A stretch of 64,000 nt of DNA from Fodinibius saliphilus. Lineage in GTDB: Bacteria; Bacteroidota; Rhodothermia; Balneolales; Balneolaceae. Below are positions 7,617 to 16,934 of this stretch, in pieces (the first letter of the stretch is position 1; the number at the start of each line of letters is the position of its first letter). The notes beneath the pieces are model-generated. The model saw nothing but the letters and a program-made list of their open reading frames with translations. It had not been told where the DNA came from and did not search any database. The translations under genes and the position numbers were made by a program. Where the stretch lies: positions 930,001-994,000 of the forward strand of contig NZ_VAWF01000001.1 in assembly GCF_005869845.1 (NCBI RefSeq), given 5' to 3'.

Positions 7617-10223
7617 TCAATTCTTTTTGAGAGCATTAAAAATACTCTTTAAAAATTCAAAGACTGGAGTTGGTTTAATACCCCTTCGTTGGTTCTCTTT
7701 TCCTATCTCAAAAGCCAGTTTCCACTGTTTCATCAGAATGCATTGAGCATCCAAATATGAATAGCGAGAGTCGTAGATATTTGTCGACTCCGATGAGACT
7801 CCATTTGCTTCCAGTATTGTTATCTGTTCCCCCCTTTTAAGGTATTCGGGGGAAGTCGTTTTAATATCAAACCGACCAAAGAAAAAACCTGCGGCAGGTT
7901 TACAAATTTCATCCATACTTCGAGTCAATTTATCCGTAATCAAATCCCTGCCCTCTTTAAATATTGCGCCTCGCGCATGGGTACCAATATCTACAATAGA
8001 AATGATCTCTCCTTCATCCGGAACCTCGTATAGTTGATCTTCATTCTGGCGAAGATGCATTTTGGCCAAGCTCACAGCCTGTTCATCATCAAGAATTAGT
8101 TCTTCTATCGTTTTTTGGCCATCTCCTATAACCTTTAAGCCTTTCTTAGTAGTAATAGAATAGATATTCCCAGTAGTAGAATCCGGATAACGATAATAAA
8201 AGAGCCCAAATTCATCTCCTTGCACATATTCTTGAATAATGGTCTCGTGCTCTGCAGCCTCCAGGTAATTTTGCATAGCCTGAATACTCCTAATCACTTT
8301 TACCCCCCTACCTCGTTCCCCAACATTCGGTTTTAACACAATAGGAAAAGATAAATCATGCTCTTCCATAAATGATTCTGCTCGTTTCTTTTTCTCTAAC
8401 AAGTCAATATGAACAGGTATTAATCGATAACAAGCAACATCGTCTGAATTAAAGAGTTTCAAAACTTGAACCTTCGATTCTCCAACAAAACCGCCATGAG
8501 GAAGTGCCGGATTTGAAGCTGTAAACTGCGTTAGGCAACGATATTTGATACCAAGATATATCACATAACAAAAAACCGGGGTGTACAAAATAAACGGTGA
8601 CCAAAACTCCCAACTTGTTAAGCGTCGATATCGGGAAATCAATAACCTTCGGCCTTTATAACTGAATGCAGGTAGTATCACTTTTACCATCATAACCAAG
8701 AATACAATCGCTCCCAGAAAAACCCAGATTGCATAATTATGGTAAAGCGAAAAATATCGTATTAATTCATTACCCAGTAACTTAGATATACCTACCAGCA
8801 TAGGAGTCCAGATAATGGCAGCTAACAAAAAATAAGTGGTAAACATCCAGAAACCTGCACCAATCACCCCCGCACTAAAATATGTGGGTAAGCGACTTCC
8901 CGGCAAAAATCGGCTGGCAATAATAATAGCCGGACCTCTGGCTTTAAACCACTCCGCACTTTTATCAAGATCTTTTTCAGAGATCATCCATTTAAAAGGA
9001 GCACGACGAACGGCCGGACGTCCCATATAACGTCCGACAAGATAAAGTCCAATATCACCTATAAATATCCCAATAAAACTTGCTATGGTAGCCGGCCAAA
9101 AACCGATGAGCCCGCGCGCAGCTAATAATCCCGCTCCAATACAGGTTAAATCTTCACTTACCAGAGTTGCCAAAATAATAATAAGCATGATTATAAGCAG
9201 AGATACCCCCTTAAACCTCTGAAACTCCATGTTTGAAAACGGTTGCTTTGCCTGCTGAACACGCTGCTCAGGAGCAGTACTTGCTATCATAGCCTCTCCT
9301 CTTTCTACCTTAGAAACAAAGCTGTTTAAAGCCTGAGCTATAGAATCAGTTTTTGTTTCAATCAGGTCATGATCTGCTTTAAAAATCTTTAGAATACTTT
9401 GAGGAACAATTCGATGATGTTCCTTGGCTGCAGCTAAGGGAACTAAGGGATCCATCTCACCATGTAAAATGAGCATAGGATTTTCATATTCTTTAAGATA
9501 CTTGCGAAGTGGGCGTTGGTCTGATTCATAATGACTTTTAGCATAGGACACGTTAATTCCGATTGCATTCAACAACCCGAAATGAGGAACTGCATTATGT
9601 AAGACCCATACGGTACCCAGTTGCAAACCATGAACTAAGTGGTTTAAACGGTAGCTCCCTAAGAGCTCCAGTTCCTGTACACCAATGGATGATACAAGAC
9701 TTATAGAAGATACTTTTTCCGGATAATCATGTGATAAATAAATTGCACTGGCACCTCCCAGCCCGTACCCTATCAGATGTGTAGACGAAAGTTCTAGCTT
9801 TTCCAACAACTGGTTTGTATATAAAGCTAACGACTCAAAAGAGTAATCTGGCAGATCTGAAAGTCCTCTTCCGTTGTTATATCCAGGTAAGTGAGGAATG
9901 ATGAGACGATATTTATCTGAAAGCTTTTTTTTCAACCCTTCAAACACCTCCGGCCCTTCCGGTCCACCCGGCAATAAAAGCATTACAGCAGGATCTTTCT
10001 TATTCCCCGTATAGATATCCTCGTAGTGGATTTCTATTTCTAAATCGCTTAAAATGCTGTCACCTTCCACTACATGTACAGTAACCGAACGCTCTGCTGT
10101 TTGTTCTTTTGGCAGTGGTTGATTTAAAACCCATAGTACAAAATGTGAGGCCAGTAATAATAATACATAACCAAGAGCATATTTTTTCCACCCCGTAAGA
10201 CCGGCAAAAAAGTTCTTTTCCAT
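7617..10223 (-). CDS. Three-domain membrane fusion: alpha/beta-hydrolase, DedA (VTT), ATP-grasp
   Basis: 868 residues. Residues 15-34 form a membrane anchor. Residues 45-305 are an alpha/beta-hydrolase fold (LLLPGGPEGPEVF oxyanion region, Asp258 in GEMDPL, His285 in ADHD), but the nucleophile elbow reads GYGLGG (152-157), with Gly154 where serine is expected. Residues 335-525 are a DedA/VTT membrane domain with FIGD (387-390), YLVGRYMGRP and FLPGSRLPTYFSAGVIG (439-455). Residues 590-850 are an ATP-grasp domain: IVLKPNVGERGRGVKVI (628-644), IIQEYVQGDEFG, FGRFDIKTTS and ILEANG (803-808). It is the last gene of an operon with two acyltransferases (26 bp gap). The context suggests lipid transport plus ATP-dependent ligation to a lipid head group; that is inference. 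Confidence 0.85.
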   Translation of the reverse strand: MEKNFFAGLTGWKKYALGYVLLLLASHFVLWVLNQPLPKEQTAERSVTVHVVEGDSILSDLEIEIHYEDIYTGNKKDPAVMLLLPGGPEGPEVFEGLKKKLSDKYRLIIPHLPGYNNGRGLSDLPDYSFESLALYTNQLLEKLELSSTHLIGYGLGGASAIYLSHDYPEKVSSISLVSSIGVQELELLGSYRLNHLVHGLQLGTVWVLHNAVPHFGLLNAIGINVSYAKSHYESDQRPLRKYLKEYENPMLILHGEMDPLVPLAAAKEHHRIVPQSILKIFKADHDLIETKTDSIAQALNSFVSKVERGEAMIASTAPEQRVQQAKQPFSNMEFQRFKGVSLLIIMLIIILATLVSEDLTCIGAGLLAARGLIGFWPATIASFIGIFIGDIGLYLVGRYMGRPAVRRAPFKWMISEKDLDKSAEWFKARGPAIIIASRFLPGSRLPTYFSAGVIGAGFWMFTTYFLLAAIIWTPMLVGISKLLGNELIRYFSLYHNYAIWVFLGAIVFLVMMVKVILPAFSYKGRRLLISRYRRLTSWEFWSPFILYTPVFCYVIYLGIKYRCLTQFTASNPALPHGGFVGESKVQVLKLFNSDDVACYRLIPVHIDLLEKKKRAESFMEEHDLSFPIVLKPNVGERGRGVKVIRSIQAMQNYLEAAEHETIIQEYVQGDEFGLFYYRYPDSTTGNIYSITTKKGLKVIGDGQKTIEELILDDEQAVSLAKMHLRQNEDQLYEVPDEGEIISIVDIGTHARGAIFKEGRDLITDKLTRSMDEICKPAAGFFFGRFDIKTTSPEYLKRGEQITILEANGVSSESTNIYDSRYSYLDAQCILMKQWKLAFEIGKENQRRGIKPTPVFEFLKSIFNALKKN

Positions 10224-10249
10224 TAATATCGATTTAACTCTTAGTTATT

Positions 10250-11032
10250 TCACTGTGGTACTTCTTCGATAGTCACGGGTGAAAAGTTACGACTTACCTC
10301 TTGTTTTAAATCCTCGGCAAGTTTTTTTCGATCAGTACTAGAGATCGGCTGCCTACCAAATGTAATTGTCGCTTTAAAACTTTTCAATTTTAACAATTCC
10401 CAAAAATGTGGTAGAAATTCCATATCCCCCCACCAGCAAACATTTAAAGAAGCCGGCTTAGCAGGGTTAGAAGTTTTATAAGTAATGGTCGCATAATGAA
10501 CGGGCATCTTTACTTTAGCCGGATATTGCAATAATGACGCATTAAAAGTGTTAACAGCAGCCCCCTTGGTGCTTGTACCTTCGGGAAACAATAAAACTCC
10601 TTGTTGTTTTGAAATTACATCCGATATTTGGCTATTCATCCGTTTTACATCCCGTTTTAATTCCCGATCTATGAAAAGAACACCTAATACTTTTGTTCCC
10701 CAACCGAAGAAAGGCCATGATTTTATTTCACTTTTGGCTATAAAAGTAGCGTTCAGATATCGCCACAAGGGAATAACATCGACATAGCTCAGATGATTGG
10801 ATACCAAAAAAAAGGGAGGGTTGGGAGGAGATCCATTAACCGTTAAATTAAGACCTATTAAATATCCCGTTATCCAAGCCCATCTTTTAATGATGTTATT
10901 TTTCCATCTAACAGCCCAATTACGGCTAATGAATGGTAATAGTATATTTCCTGCCGCAACCAAAAGCACCGTCATTAATGAAACGGCAAAGAATAGGACC
11001 AATCGTATAGATGCTCGTATATACTTGATCAT
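10250..11032 (-). CDS. PlsC-type lysophospholipid/lyso-ornithine-lipid acyltransferase
   Basis: 260 residues with an N-terminal membrane segment (VLFFAVSLMTVLLVAAGNILL). The catalytic NHLSYVD motif (HX4D, about residues 79-84) and the later PEGTSTKG motif are those of 1-acylglycerol-3-phosphate acyltransferases. It lies 16 bp downstream of an OlsB-like N-acyltransferase gene, so the product may be OlsA, which O-acylates lyso-ornithine lipid, rather than a glycerophospholipid enzyme. Both readings are open; a second PlsC homologue at 36984-37742 could be the glycerolipid enzyme. Inner-membrane location. Confidence 0.85.
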   Translation of the reverse strand: MIKYIRASIRLVLFFAVSLMTVLLVAAGNILLPFISRNWAVRWKNNIIKRWAWITGYLIGLNLTVNGSPPNPPFFLVSNHLSYVDVIPLWRYLNATFIAKSEIKSWPFFGWGTKVLGVLFIDRELKRDVKRMNSQISDVISKQQGVLLFPEGTSTKGAAVNTFNASLLQYPAKVKMPVHYATITYKTSNPAKPASLNVCWWGDMEFLPHFWELLKLKSFKATITFGRQPISSTDRKKLAEDLKQEVSRNFSPVTIEEVPQ

Positions 11033-11048
11033 ACAATAATAATTGAGC

Positions 11049-11816
11049 TTATTTCAAGAATAGAGCTTTTGTTCGTTCGTCAAGACCCATTATATCCACT
11101 AGAATAAGGTAATCAATTGTTTTAAACTGTTTATCCAAGGCAGGTCGAGACAGAATCTTAGCCCCCAAATCAACATAAAGTTTAAACAGTTGAGGTAACT
11201 CTACCTTCTTCCATGCCTCTTTATCGCGACTAACTTCCGGACAATCAAACTCTCCTTTCACTCCGATAGTATAATCAGAATGCAATAATCCCTTCTCCTT
11301 TAAATAGTCCATCACAATCCATCCTTCGGTAGGATCGGTACTGCTAAGGGAACAACAACCAAAAAGATATCGACTCTCGGTGAGCTTCATATATTCAGCG
11401 ATACCCCGCCAAAGTAGATACAATACGCGTCCATTACGATGATTTTCATGAATACAGGCCCGTCCGACTTCTACTGATCCTTTCAGGATATCAACCGATA
11501 GATTTTCTATGCAATATTCATCCGAAGTATAAAAACCTTCGTGCTGGACAGCCGTTTCGTACGTCTGCATTCGATAGGTTCCAATTACTGACCCCGACTC
11601 TTTGTCTATAACAAGCAGATGATCACACTGTTGATCATATTTATCGACATCTAACCCTGTTTTATGAGACCGTTCCAAGCCCTCATCCAGTTCTACATTA
11701 AAAACCTGGTACCGTAACGATTGAGCTTTACGTAACTCTGCCTCTGTTTCGGCTAAACGTACCAAGTATTTTTGGGAGGATACCAATTGCTTAGAAAAAT
11801 CCTTGTCTTCAGACAT
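11049..11816 (-). CDS. OlsB-like L-ornithine N-acyltransferase (GNAT / hemolysin-like fold)
   Basis: 255 residues, soluble. The sequence LRKAQSLRYQVFNVELDEGL, then CDHLLVID, VIGTYRM, VEVGRACIHENHRNGRVLYLLWRGIAEYM and YLFGCCSLSSTDP is characteristic of OlsB-type acyl-ACP N-acyltransferases, relatives of autoinducer synthases. The known OlsB reaction attaches a 3-hydroxyacyl chain to the alpha-amino group of ornithine (lyso-ornithine lipid). First gene of a three-gene operon with a PlsC-like enzyme and the hydrolase/DedA/ATP-grasp fusion. Substrate amino acid is inferred; glycine or lysine lipids use similar enzymes. Confidence 0.75.
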   Translation of the reverse strand: MSEDKDFSKQLVSSQKYLVRLAETEAELRKAQSLRYQVFNVELDEGLERSHKTGLDVDKYDQQCDHLLVIDKESGSVIGTYRMQTYETAVQHEGFYTSDEYCIENLSVDILKGSVEVGRACIHENHRNGRVLYLLWRGIAEYMKLTESRYLFGCCSLSSTDPTEGWIVMDYLKEKGLLHSDYTIGVKGEFDCPEVSRDKEAWKKVELPQLFKLYVDLGAKILSRPALDKQFKTIDYLILVDIMGLDERTKALFLK

Positions 11817-11979
11817 ATATCGTGTTATTAAATATCAAATAGCCCTTAAAGTAACCTATTAATTTCCCAATAGAGTTATGAAACTATTAGATCTTTATTA
11901 AACCGTATTTATCGGTGGGATGATACACTTTTCACAAACAGTTTCGCAAATAAAAAGTGATATTTTTGTACAAAACAGT

Positions 11980-12327
11980 TTAATCCAATGCCTGATTCGC
12001 AAACCAACTTTTTAGGGCTTTATTAACTAAACCCGAATAATACATCTCCTTTTCTTCAGCCGTAGATTTTATTTTTTCCACAAGTGTAATATCCAGGTTA
12101 TAGCTAACAACCTTTTTCTTTGCTTTCTCTTCTTTAAGAGATGGTTGAGATTGGGATGGCGTACTCTTTGTTGAAAAACCGTTGCTTGTATTTCGCTGTT
12201 CTTTTTTGGGCGGCTCCTTTTTTTGTTTGCTATCAGACACCCCTAAATCAGGGATAAAGTCCATCTTAGAACTATTGCCTGACCCAAACCCAATAGGACT
12301 GCTACCCAGACTTTTCTTTTTACCCAT
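11980..12327 (-). CDS. Small ribbon-helix-helix partner of ParA
   Basis: 115 residues. The first 70 are low-complexity and rich in Lys, Ser, Pro and Gln, with no predicted fold. The C-terminal 40 (VVSYNLDITLVEKIKSTAEEKEMYYSGLVNKALKSWFA) match a ribbon-helix-helix DNA-binding domain. It follows parA by 22 bp on the same strand. In plasmid systems such a small RHH protein is the centromere-binding partner of ParA; here it could also be a cargo adaptor of the McdB type. No ParB gene is present nearby. Confidence 0.65.
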   Translation of the reverse strand: MGKKKSLGSSPIGFGSGNSSKMDFIPDLGVSDSKQKKEPPKKEQRNTSNGFSTKSTPSQSQPSLKEEKAKKKVVSYNLDITLVEKIKSTAEEKEMYYSGLVNKALKSWFANQALD

Positions 12328-12349
12328 AATGTATAAACCTAATTAGAAT

Positions 12350-13105
12350 CTAGCCCTGACCATTTCTTATTTCCTTAGCTAATGCTGCATAATCTTTAGC
12401 TCCATGACTGTTGGGGTCATACTCAAAAATTGTTTTATGATGGCTAGGCGCCTCTGCTAACGCTACATTATCTCTTATTAATGTGTCAAAAACCTTTTCA
12501 CCAAAATAATCTTGAATATGATCTACAACCTCTTTATTCAAATTTTTTCGCCCATCAAAGAGAGTACAGATTATACCTGAAATTTCTATATCCGGGTTCA
12601 AACGTTCTTTTACGACCTGGATGACATCCATTAGCTTCGATAGCCCGTGAAGAGCAAGATACTCTGCCTGCAGAACAATAAATATCTCATTAACAGCCGT
12701 AAAGGCATTGAGCGTCAATAACCCTAAATTGGGCGGACAATCAATTAAGATATAGTCATATTTATCGTAGAAAGGAGCAAGTTTATTCTTAAGAATATTT
12801 TCCCGAGCCGGTTCAGTAGCAAACTCCATCTCTGCTCCAGACAGATCTATTGATGATGGCATAATATCGAAACCGTTATGACTAATCAGCGTTTCTTCCG
12901 GATCAACCTTACCCTTCATAACATCATAGATACTTGTTTCTAATCGATTCGAACTCAACCGGAGTGAATATGTCAAATTTGCCTGAGGATCAAGATCAAC
13001 CAGCAATACCTTTTTGCCCTCTCGACATAAACCGGCACCCACGTTAATAGTTGAAGTTGTTTTTCCTACTCCACCTTTTTGATTTGTAAAAGCAATCGTT
13101 TTCAT
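12350..13105 (-). CDS. parA: ParA-family ATPase
   Basis: 251 residues, full length for the family. Deviant Walker A KGGVGKTT at residues 10-17 with signature Lys10, followed by VLLVDLDPQAN (Walker A') and YDYILIDCPPNLGLLTLNA (Walker B). These ATPases form dynamic gradients on DNA to segregate chromosomes, plasmids or large cargoes. Its only obvious partner is the ribbon-helix-helix protein 22 bp downstream. Because ParB and parS are not visible, it may be a Soj-like orphan, a cargo-positioning ATPase, or a remnant of an integrated plasmid. Confidence 0.88.
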   Translation of the reverse strand: MKTIAFTNQKGGVGKTTSTINVGAGLCREGKKVLLVDLDPQANLTYSLRLSSNRLETSIYDVMKGKVDPEETLISHNGFDIMPSSIDLSGAEMEFATEPARENILKNKLAPFYDKYDYILIDCPPNLGLLTLNAFTAVNEIFIVLQAEYLALHGLSKLMDVIQVVKERLNPDIEISGIICTLFDGRKNLNKEVVDHIQDYFGEKVFDTLIRDNVALAEAPSHHKTIFEYDPNSHGAKDYAALAKEIRNGQG

Positions 13106-13296
13106 AATTCTATTTATTAATATTCCCAGATAACATTTTTATTAAAAGGAGAAGTTCTTCTTCCTATTAACTAGAGTAAGTCAACACCCATTTGTTACAA
13201 GTTATATTAAAAAATTTTAATATTCCAAATTATAAAGTTTACGAAATGCTCTTTACACGGTTTAATAGGGGTTTAACTCCTTCTTCTAACTAACCA

Positions 13297-13446
13297 TCAC
13301 CAGTTTGGGAACAAAAAATCGATCAAATAATGTGCTGCAAAAATAATTGCTGTAATGGCAACAGCAATTATTAATACTGTTACGGCAATTGCCTGACCTT
13401 CTGTCATCTCTTTTTTTGTGGATTGCTTCTTTTTCTTCTTACCCAT
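13297..13446 (-). CDS. Small basic single-pass membrane protein (49 aa)
   Basis: A 49-residue frame read directly from the reverse strand: MGKKKKKQSTKKEMTEGQA then one hydrophobic helix (IAVTVLIIAVAITAIIFAA) and HYLIDFLFPNW. The lysine-rich N-terminus and single helix predict an inner-membrane protein with the N-terminus in the cytoplasm. Too short for most gene finders. Composition and start look like a real small protein but there is no family assignment. Confidence 0.5.
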   Translation of the reverse strand: MGKKKKKQSTKKEMTEGQAIAVTVLIIAVAITAIIFAAHYLIDFLFPNW

Positions 13447-13605
13447 ACCGTTGATCTCGTCTCGTTAGTATTTACATCAATCTAGGGCGGTAATAAATTA
13501 TTTGCAAATTCTTATGATCACTAATTAATTCATTATTTTATTTGCCACAAATTTCCATATTTCCTTTGTTACTTACATTTTTATATCTCTGATTAAAACA
13601 TATTT

Positions 13606-14118
13606 ATGGCAACACCAATTACCCTCAAAGAACATTCCTATAAGCTCTGGAAGATCGGCACAGTAATTTCAGCAATACTCAGCATTGTTCTTTTCCTTGT
13701 ATTCTGGAATATAACAGACCCGTTCTGGGGTAGCATATTTCGACTCCTTGCCTTTATATTCTTTGCCTTAACAGTATTAGGCTATCTGAAACTAATGAAC
13801 GGTCCCCTACAGGTTAGGCTAGATAATACAGAAGAACTATTAGTCGTGAGCTACCGAAAAAAAGATACTATTATTCAGGAAGAGCAGTTCGAAATCGATA
13901 CCATCAACCAAATAACATCTGCGGCACCATCGGAAAACCCTTTGATTGCCTACATACAACCCAAGACAGTAGTTTTCAAAATTAACTTCAGTGATACCCA
14001 GCGTGAGCTTTTTCTTTTTGAATTTAGTGGGCGTCCCCTCCTTTTTGAGGCAACAGATCAAAAAAAGATCAAAGATTTTTTACAGTCTGTAGAAATAGAT
14101 GAATCCATTCCTCTTTAA
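13606..14118 (+). CDS. Hypothetical two-helix membrane protein
   Basis: 170 residues. Two membrane helices at about residues 16-34 and 41-60 (VISAILSIVLFLVFWNITD and IFRLLAFIFFALTVLGYL), then a cytoplasmic beta-rich domain of about 100 residues (LDNTEELLVVSYRKKDTII, ELFLFEFSGRPLLFEATDQKKI) reminiscent of PH-like domains. No known family recognised. Its stop codon overlaps the convergent stop of the M28 peptidase gene (14115-14118). Confidence 0.7.
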   Translation: MATPITLKEHSYKLWKIGTVISAILSIVLFLVFWNITDPFWGSIFRLLAFIFFALTVLGYLKLMNGPLQVRLDNTEELLVVSYRKKDTIIQEEQFEIDTINQITSAAPSENPLIAYIQPKTVVFKINFSDTQRELFLFEFSGRPLLFEATDQKKIKDFLQSVEIDESIPL

Positions 14119-15497
14119 TCTCTATATGGCAATGGGTAAACAGCAGGGCTTTTATACCCCATTCGATCGACAGCACGTACCCCAAACAGGTAATTGTCTT
14201 TTGAAACCCCTTTGATAGTAGTCTGGGTTGTATCACCGACAAATTTTTTATTTTTCCAAAAAGCCGTATGGGTTGGGCGCCATACTATTTCATATCCTTT
14301 AAGATCTGGCTCCTTCCCTGCTTCCCAGCGTAATGTAGTATTATTTTCTAATTTTGAAACATTAATACCAACCTTTTGGGGACGTGCAGGAGCATTAGCT
14401 AATGTTGCAAGAGCTGCAGCATTAAGCTTTGTTACTTTGGCAACATAAGGATAGTCTACAAATTTAGGTAAATCACCATACTGAGTACCATTCTCTAGCC
14501 GTACATCCTGGTGTTGTCGTTCATAGTACTCATGTGGCTCACTAAAACGCACTGCCGGATATCCCTTTTCCAAAAAAGCTGAATGGTCTCCCCCTCTCAA
14601 ATATCGATCTTTTCGATAAATGATCTTAGTATCCAAATCGATATTAGAGTTCTGGCTCACCCGGTAGATAAAACGTCCAAGTTGTCTTGAAGGAGTATCA
14701 TTTTCGCCCCCGGTATATAATAGCATCCGATGATAGTCAGAAAGCGTTTTATCAGCCGGTATACCTTGTGTAAACACCCGTACTTCATCGTCGTGTACAC
14801 TCCCATCAATTCTTTTTATCGTATTGCCGATGATATCATTTGTAAACATTGCTGCAATATTGAGATTTCTTTTCTTTGCATTTTCAGCAAAATGATTAGC
14901 TCCAAGTAATCCCTGTTCTTCACCGGCAACAGCCATGAATACAATAGTAGCATCGAACTCAAAATGCGACATCACCCTGGCCAGTTCCATAACAGCAGCG
15001 GTTCCGGAAGCATCATCATTAGCTCCCGGGGCATAACTGGAATCATTCATAATATCTGACACCCTCGAATCGTAGTGTCCGCTAACAAGATAAATTCGAT
15101 CTTTACTTTCCAGTTGTTTGCCCGGTAACTTCCCAACCACATTCACAATTTCTGTTGGTTCTTCAATCCTACTGTTCTCAGTTTCAACATATCGATCATA
15201 CTGAACTTTTAACCTGTTACCGGACCTTTTTTGATACTCTTTAAACTTCTTAAAAATCCATCGGCGGGCTGCCCCTATACCAACAGAATCACTTGTGGTA
15301 TCAGAGGTTGTATGACGAGTATGAAAGGAAGCTAACTTACGAATATTTTTTTCAATAGAATCTGCAGAAATCTCATGTAATACTTTTGAAAGCTGATCTT
15401 TAGACTTTGCTTTTTTGTCTGCTTTCTCTGTATTACACCCTCCTGTTATTCCAAGAGTAAAACAGATCAATACCAATAAATATTTTCTGAGAAACAT
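14115..15497 (-). CDS. M28-family zinc aminopeptidase lipoprotein
   Basis: 460 residues with an N-terminal export signal and a marginal lipobox (ITGGC, Cys21). The M28 metal ligands and catalytic residues are present: His141 (GHYDS), Asp161 (GANDDASG), the Glu pair 193-194 (AGEEQGLLG), Asp221 and His305 (GGDHSAF). Residues 374-460 look like a fibronectin type III domain (LRWEAGKEPDLKGYEIVWR). It should cleave N-terminal residues from peptides in the periplasm or at the cell surface. Transcribed convergently with the small membrane protein gene and divergently from the dipeptidase. Confidence 0.88.
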   Translation of the reverse strand: MFLRKYLLVLICFTLGITGGCNTEKADKKAKSKDQLSKVLHEISADSIEKNIRKLASFHTRHTTSDTTSDSVGIGAARRWIFKKFKEYQKRSGNRLKVQYDRYVETENSRIEEPTEIVNVVGKLPGKQLESKDRIYLVSGHYDSRVSDIMNDSSYAPGANDDASGTAAVMELARVMSHFEFDATIVFMAVAGEEQGLLGANHFAENAKKRNLNIAAMFTNDIIGNTIKRIDGSVHDDEVRVFTQGIPADKTLSDYHRMLLYTGGENDTPSRQLGRFIYRVSQNSNIDLDTKIIYRKDRYLRGGDHSAFLEKGYPAVRFSEPHEYYERQHQDVRLENGTQYGDLPKFVDYPYVAKVTKLNAAALATLANAPARPQKVGINVSKLENNTTLRWEAGKEPDLKGYEIVWRPTHTAFWKNKKFVGDTTQTTIKGVSKDNYLFGVRAVDRMGYKSPAVYPLPYRD

Positions 15498-15653
15498 GAA
15501 TTTTAATTATGATTTGGAAGAGTTTCCTAAGAGAACTTTTACCTAAGGATAAAGGACTCTGTACATAAATGTTGTAAAAGCTTTTATATCATTTGCAAAA
15601 CAATAATTATTTGGGCAACATCTAAGCATAAAATTTTAACAAACTGCCATTGT

Positions 15654-16874
15654 ATGAAATCATTGTATAAACTTTCTCTTTTCTGTATTGCTGTTCTTTT
15701 AATGGTCGGATGCTCAAGTTCCGAAAATCATATGCAGCAAGCTCAGAAGCTAGCGCAAGAATTTATTATTGTTGATGGTCATATAGATGTACCCTATAGG
15801 CTAAAAAGTAACTGGCAAGATATTTCTCAAAAAACAGAAAGTGGGGACTTTGATTATCCGCGAGCTAAAAAAGGAGGACTAGATGCCCCTTTTATGTCGA
15901 TATACATTCCAGCCCGATACCAAAAAACAGGAGGTGCCAAAGCCGTGGCTGATAGTTTGATTGATATGGTTAAAGGTATTGCGACTGATAATCCCGATAA
16001 GTTTGCCATTGCCAACACTCCCAAAGAGATTAAATCGCAATTTAATAAGGGACTTATATCCCTGCCTATGGGTATGGAAAATGGAGCTCCCATAGGAGAC
16101 AGTTTGGAAAATGTACAATACTTTTTCGATCGGGGCATTCGATACATCACCTTAACACATTCTAAGGACAATCAAATAAGCGACTCCTCTTACGATACTA
16201 CTGCAAATACACACCAAGGGTTAAGTGAGTTCGGTATGGATGTCGTCAATGAAATGAATCGTGTGGGCATGATGGTTGATGTATCTCATATTACTGACCA
16301 AGCGTTTCAAGATGTAATAGAAATTACAAAGGCTCCAGTAGTAGCTACTCATTCTTCCTGTCGGCATTTCACCCCTGGTTTTGAGCGTAACATGAGTGAT
16401 GAGCTCATTAAAGAACTAGCAGATAATGACGGAGTGATAATGATTAATTTCGGATCTACTTTTCTCGACAGTATCTCTCAAAACAGCATCGAACAAGTAA
16501 GAAATGAGATCGCTCAAAAATTGGAAGAAAAAGGCTTGAAAAGCGGAAGTAAAGAAGCTGAGTCATTTCAGAGAAAATACTTCCAAGAGAATTTTAAATT
16601 CAGTACCGTTGAGAAAGTTGCAGATCATATCGATCACGTCGTTGAACTGGTCGGTGTTGAACACGTAGGATTGGGATCAGACTACGATGGTGTAGGCCCT
16701 ACTCTGCCCACCGGCCTAAAAGATGTGTCAACTTATCCCAACCTATTTAAAGAGCTGCTGAACCGCGGTTATACCAAAGAAGATATTCAAAATATTGCAT
16801 CAGGTAATATCTTTCGAGTTTGGAATAAAGTAATAGAAGTATCTAAACAGATGCAGACCGAACAACCTCAATAA
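15654..16874 (+). CDS. Membrane dipeptidase (M19) lipoprotein
   Basis: 406 residues with a lipoprotein signal (LLMVGCSSSEN, Cys20). M19 renal-dipeptidase motifs are complete: IVDGHIDVPYR (HxD zinc ligands), the central LTHSKDNQ region, MVDVSHITDQAF, VVATHSSCRHF and HVGLGSDYDGVGPTLPTGL. The enzyme hydrolyses dipeptides, often with D-residues at the C-terminal position. Together with the neighbouring M28 peptidase and the D-threonine aldolase-type enzyme this suggests a small peptide and D-amino-acid scavenging cluster (inference). Confidence 0.9.
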   Translation: MKSLYKLSLFCIAVLLMVGCSSSENHMQQAQKLAQEFIIVDGHIDVPYRLKSNWQDISQKTESGDFDYPRAKKGGLDAPFMSIYIPARYQKTGGAKAVADSLIDMVKGIATDNPDKFAIANTPKEIKSQFNKGLISLPMGMENGAPIGDSLENVQYFFDRGIRYITLTHSKDNQISDSSYDTTANTHQGLSEFGMDVVNEMNRVGMMVDVSHITDQAFQDVIEITKAPVVATHSSCRHFTPGFERNMSDELIKELADNDGVIMINFGSTFLDSISQNSIEQVRNEIAQKLEEKGLKSGSKEAESFQRKYFQENFKFSTVEKVADHIDHVVELVGVEHVGLGSDYDGVGPTLPTGLKDVSTYPNLFKELLNRGYTKEDIQNIASGNIFRVWNKVIEVSKQMQTEQPQ

Positions 16875-16886
16875 TTCTGATTAAAT

Positions 16887-16913
16887 ACCCGACCACAACT
16901 GTAGTGTTCGGGT
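16887..16913 (+). terminator. Weak terminator-like hairpin
   Basis: ACCCGA pairs with TCGGGT, extended by a few imperfect pairs, just after the dipeptidase stop. The following tract (TATTATACC) is only partly T-rich, so termination may be leaky into the next gene. Confidence 0.35.
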
Positions 16914-16934
16914 TATTATACCAACTATATAATC

